From contig JACQEV010000310.1 of NCBI GenBank assembly GCA_016200385.1, positions 1-8,881 on the forward strand: a stretch of 8,881 bases of DNA. Reading direction: 5' to 3'. Position 1 is the stretch's first letter. Each line of letters begins with the position of its first letter. Position numbers and translations under genes: made by a program. The stretch is from Candidatus Methylomirabilota bacterium (GTDB lineage: Bacteria; Methylomirabilota; Methylomirabilia; Methylomirabilales; Methylomirabilaceae). The notes below the pieces were generated by a model. That model searched no databases, was not told the origin of the DNA, and worked only from the letters and a program-made list of their open reading frames with translations. Below, in pieces: positions 6,140-8,881 of this stretch.

Positions 6140-8881
6140 TCACAGGTCTCCCTCGGATGTGCTGCTGGCGATTCCCGCGGTCCTCGATGGTCGTCTGGCG
6201 GCGAGCGTGAGGAGAGCAGGCAGGAGAGTCAGGGAGACGGCAAGGACGCTCCCCACGCCTAGCGTCACCAGGAGGCCAATGCTGAATGCCCCGCGGTGAT
6301 GGGCGATCATCAGGCTGCCGAAGCCGACCATTGTGGTCAGCGAAGAGAGGGTCACTCCCTTTCCTAGACTTCTCGGTAAGACAGCGGACTCAGCCTCCTC
6401 GCGGTAGCGGTGGACGATCAGCAGGCCGTTCTCCACCCCGGGCGCGACGATCAGCGGCACGATGATGAGGTTGGCTAGGTTGAACTTCACTCGAAAGAGC
6501 TGCATCAGGCCGGCAGTCCAGACGGCACCAACCAGCAGCGGGACCTTTGCCAGGAGAAAGTACCGCAGGTCGCGGAAGTTCAATAGGATCAGAATGGCGA
6601 CCCCGAGCAACGCGTAAATCCCGACCTGCTGGTAACCCTTTTTCATAGCCGTGATGACCTCGTGTCCCTCGACCGGGTCCCCGATGGCGTCCGGGTCCAC
6701 CCTCCTCAAGTCGGCGACGAAGGCGGCCTGGGAGGTGAGCTCCCACGGGCTGTGGCGTGGGAAGACGCGTAGCAGGTACGAGCCATCCCGCCCAACGAAC
6801 TGCTTTTTGAGGTCGCGCGGCAGGTCCTCCATCCCGACCGGCCCAGACGCTACCGCCCTGACCAGCAGCGCAAGCTTGTCATAGAAATCATGAAACAGTT
6901 CGCCCTGATAACTGGAGAGTGACCGACGGACCTCATCGCGGTCGTGTGTCGTGAGGCCCATCTGGAACTTTTCGATAAGGCTTCTCACCTGTCCCATCAT
7001 CTCAAGGGGCGGCTTCTCCTCCCGATTCCACTTCTCAACGTCATCGGGCGTGAGCATCTTTGCCTTGATCCGGCTCAACGTGTCGAGGAGTGCGTCGAGG
7101 TCAACCGGCGCCAGGGAGGCCCTCTTCAGGCTTGCTCCATCCAGGAGGGGCCTGAGATCGCGGAGAAGCGGAAGTTTGCGCTCTTGGTCTTCCGGCATGA
7201 CTGTAGCGATGCTTTCCACCTTGCTGATAGAGGGAAGGGCCTCGAGGGCGAGAGTTTTTTCTCTGACCTCGTCCAGGGTCCTCGCCAAGATGACCCCGTA
7301 TGAGGTGGAGCGTTCGGAGTTCTTAATGATCCTCAGCTCCCAGGTCACCGACTCTGTCCCTTCGGCTTGCAAGCGCAGGATGTTGCCGTCGAATCCCACT
7401 CTGCTCAGCGCATACAGGGCGAAAACAGTGGCGAGCCCGGAGAGCGCCAGGACAGTGCGCGGTCGGCGGTAGCAGGCTTCCAGGAAGGCTGGAGGTCGGA
7501 GCGATACCGACGGTGACACGACGACCACGACAGCCCTCCGTCTGTCCCATAACAAGAGTAGCGGCGGGAGGACCACGAAGGTCGAGACCAGCGTGAGCAA
7601 CAGGCCGCTCCCCGTGACAAAGCCTAGCTCGCGTAAGGCGCTGATCCTCGTGAGCATGAGAGTGAAGAGAGCCACAGCCGTTGTCACGGCGGCATGCAGG
7701 ATCCCGGGACCTGCACCCTCGAAGGCGCGCTCCAACGCCTCGCGAATCGAATGGCCGTGACCCCGCTCCTCTTCGTACCTGGCCAAAAGATGGATCCCGT
7801 AGTCCATTCCGATCCCGATCAGCATCGGCGCGAGCACGACCGAGAGCATGTTCAGGTGGCCGACGGTAATGGCGGCGAATCCAAAGGCCCAGCAGACCCC
7901 CATCGCCAACGCAACGGCCCCCATCAGTGGCCGGACCACGCCGCGGAACACGACCACCGTCAGCAGGATCACGCCGACGAGTGAGATGATCGTCGCCAGG
8001 CCGGTATCCCGCTGGGCGGCGCTCACCTCATCGTACTCCAGGGCCGGATCTCCCGTCACGCCAGCCTTGATTCCGGGATACCGCTGCTGCAGCGCCCGGA
8101 TCTCTCTTCGGATCCCCTCGATCGGCCGCTTGAACCTGATAAAGCTCTCAGGATCCTCTTTCACGGTGGCCAATACGAACAGAAGGCGCTTGTCCTCGGA
8201 CCACAGGTAACCGTCCCGATCATCGCTTTCGTCAGCCCCGGCGAAAAAACGGCTCCACGGGGATACGTAGGCTCGCGGGCCCTCGGTCCATGCGTTGAGC
8301 TGCTCCAGCAGTATGACAAGCGGCGCGAGGTCAAGCGGGCGCGTGTCCTTCACATCTCCCTCGTCCAAGAACCCAGTAAACAGGTGGCCAACCAGAGCCT
8401 CGCTGATCTGTCTCTGGATCAGTTGGAATAGGCGGTTCAACCCTGGCTCGGCCGATAGTTCGTCCAAGAGCGCTCGATGCTCCTGGAGCTTGCCCTTCAG
8501 GTCAACCAGCTCCTGCGGGGACAGGTAGAGGAGGAAATGCTTCTCCAGGGATTTCAGGTCGAACCGGTCAATGACCTCTTCGACCCCTGGGACCCGAGCC
8601 CTGAGCCGCTTGGCGAGAGCGGCCGCGAAGCGCTTGGCTTGATCCTGGTCGTCAGACTGGATCACAATAATCGTCCGATCGGGATCGCCAAAGGCCTGGT
8701 GGTATCCTTGCTGGAGCTGAGCGAGCCTCCCCCTCAAGGGCGCCAGAGCGGAGCGCGTAGAGGTGAAACTCAGCCGTTGAATCGCCACCTGAACCGACAG
8801 CAGGGTCAGGAGAAGCGCTACGACCAGCGCGATCCGCGGGTGAGCAAGAACCGTATGGGCCACTAGCCTTCGCATCCTCAT
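6140..8881 (-). CDS. hpnN: HpnN-like RND/MMPL lipid (hopanoid) transporter
   Basis: An inner-membrane RND-superfamily transporter of the MMPL/HpnN type, thought to move hopanoids toward the outer membrane using proton flow. The 913 codons show the duplicated RND plan: TM1 about 16-34, a large periplasmic loop to about 294, TM2-6 about 296-446, TM7 about 476-493, a second loop to about 750, then TM8-12 to about 894. TM4 carries GIGMDYGIHLLARYEEE, with D360 the likely proton-relay residue. The equivalent TM10 segment reads VAPGVENGLLIVHRYREE, with E817 in place of Asp and P814 before it. The first loop has the HpnN-like pattern LLYLSPQELVDLK...LLDELSAEPGLNRL. The first visible ATG is at the very edge (8881); another ATG is at codon 3, so the true start could be either or lie upstream. 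It ends in TGA, 1 nt before hpnM. Confidence 0.82.
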   Translation of the reverse strand: MRMRRLVAHTVLAHPRIALVVALLLTLLSVQVAIQRLSFTSTRSALAPLRGRLAQLQQGYHQAFGDPDRTIIVIQSDDQDQAKRFAAALAKRLRARVPGVEEVIDRFDLKSLEKHFLLYLSPQELVDLKGKLQEHRALLDELSAEPGLNRLFQLIQRQISEALVGHLFTGFLDEGDVKDTRPLDLAPLVILLEQLNAWTEGPRAYVSPWSRFFAGADESDDRDGYLWSEDKRLLFVLATVKEDPESFIRFKRPIEGIRREIRALQQRYPGIKAGVTGDPALEYDEVSAAQRDTGLATIISLVGVILLTVVVFRGVVRPLMGAVALAMGVCWAFGFAAITVGHLNMLSVVLAPMLIGIGMDYGIHLLARYEEERGHGHSIREALERAFEGAGPGILHAAVTTAVALFTLMLTRISALRELGFVTGSGLLLTLVSTFVVLPPLLLLWDRRRAVVVVVSPSVSLRPPAFLEACYRRPRTVLALSGLATVFALYALSRVGFDGNILRLQAEGTESVTWELRIIKNSERSTSYGVILARTLDEVREKTLALEALPSISKVESIATVMPEDQERKLPLLRDLRPLLDGASLKRASLAPVDLDALLDTLSRIKAKMLTPDDVEKWNREEKPPLEMMGQVRSLIEKFQMGLTTHDRDEVRRSLSSYQGELFHDFYDKLALLVRAVASGPVGMEDLPRDLKKQFVGRDGSYLLRVFPRHSPWELTSQAAFVADLRRVDPDAIGDPVEGHEVITAMKKGYQQVGIYALLGVAILILLNFRDLRYFLLAKVPLLVGAVWTAGLMQLFRVKFNLANLIIVPLIVAPGVENGLLIVHRYREEAESAVLPRSLGKGVTLSSLTTMVGFGSLMIAHHRGAFSIGLLVTLGVGSVLAVSLTLLPALLTLAARRPSRTAGIASSTSEGDL

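Noticed and set aside
5572..6299. Several plus-strand open frames over hpnM and the end of hpnN
   Set aside because: They overlap each other and lie opposite genes with signal peptides and conserved blocks; none has a supporting start signal or motif.

Overview
The window is GC-rich, densely coded DNA from a Gram-negative-type bacterium. Evidence for an outer membrane and periplasm is an MlaC/HpnM-type periplasmic protein, a hopanoid-type RND/MMPL transporter and an exported SBP56-family protein. Hopanoid transport genes together with an SBP56/methanethiol-oxidase-like protein and a TldD/TldE pair would fit an environmental lineage such as NC10 (Methylomirabilota), Rokubacteria or a deltaproteobacterial relative. 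That placement is an impression from gene content and style, not a demonstrated assignment. The genes use the standard code: TGA ends both the tldE-like and hpnN-like genes.

Layout. At the left edge, on the minus strand and running off the window, is a LolD/MacB-type ABC transporter ATPase with all visible ATPase motifs but one in-frame TGA at codon 101. A divergent promoter region (about 523-692) separates it from a plus-strand pair, tldD (693-2264) and tldE/pmbA (2415-3968). Between the two tld genes lies a 117-bp inverted-repeat element whose arms are built from GCTGANN heptamers. A 158-bp spacer with a short direct and inverted repeat leads to a plus-strand SBP56/methanethiol oxidase-like gene with a signal peptide (4127-5356). 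A set of nested palindromes then separates this gene from a convergent minus-strand unit. That unit is hpnN (an RND/MMPL transporter of 913 codons whose first visible ATG is at the right edge) followed after 1 nt by hpnM (MlaC-like).

Functionally, TldD and TldE are expected to form one heteromeric metallopeptidase, with TldD supplying the zinc site. HpnN and HpnM are expected to move hopanoids or other lipids between inner and outer membrane. The ABC ATPase would have powered lipoprotein or efflux work with a permease outside the window, if it is still functional. The SBP56 protein stands alone in a periplasmic sulfur or copper role.

No wholly new multi-gene system is evident. The points most worth a second look are the interrupted but otherwise intact ATPase, the heptamer-built repeat inside the tldDE operon, the altered TM10 motif of HpnN, and the nested palindrome between the convergent genes. 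There is no gene-free stretch longer than 300 bases, and I saw no tRNA, rRNA, CRISPR array or transposase.
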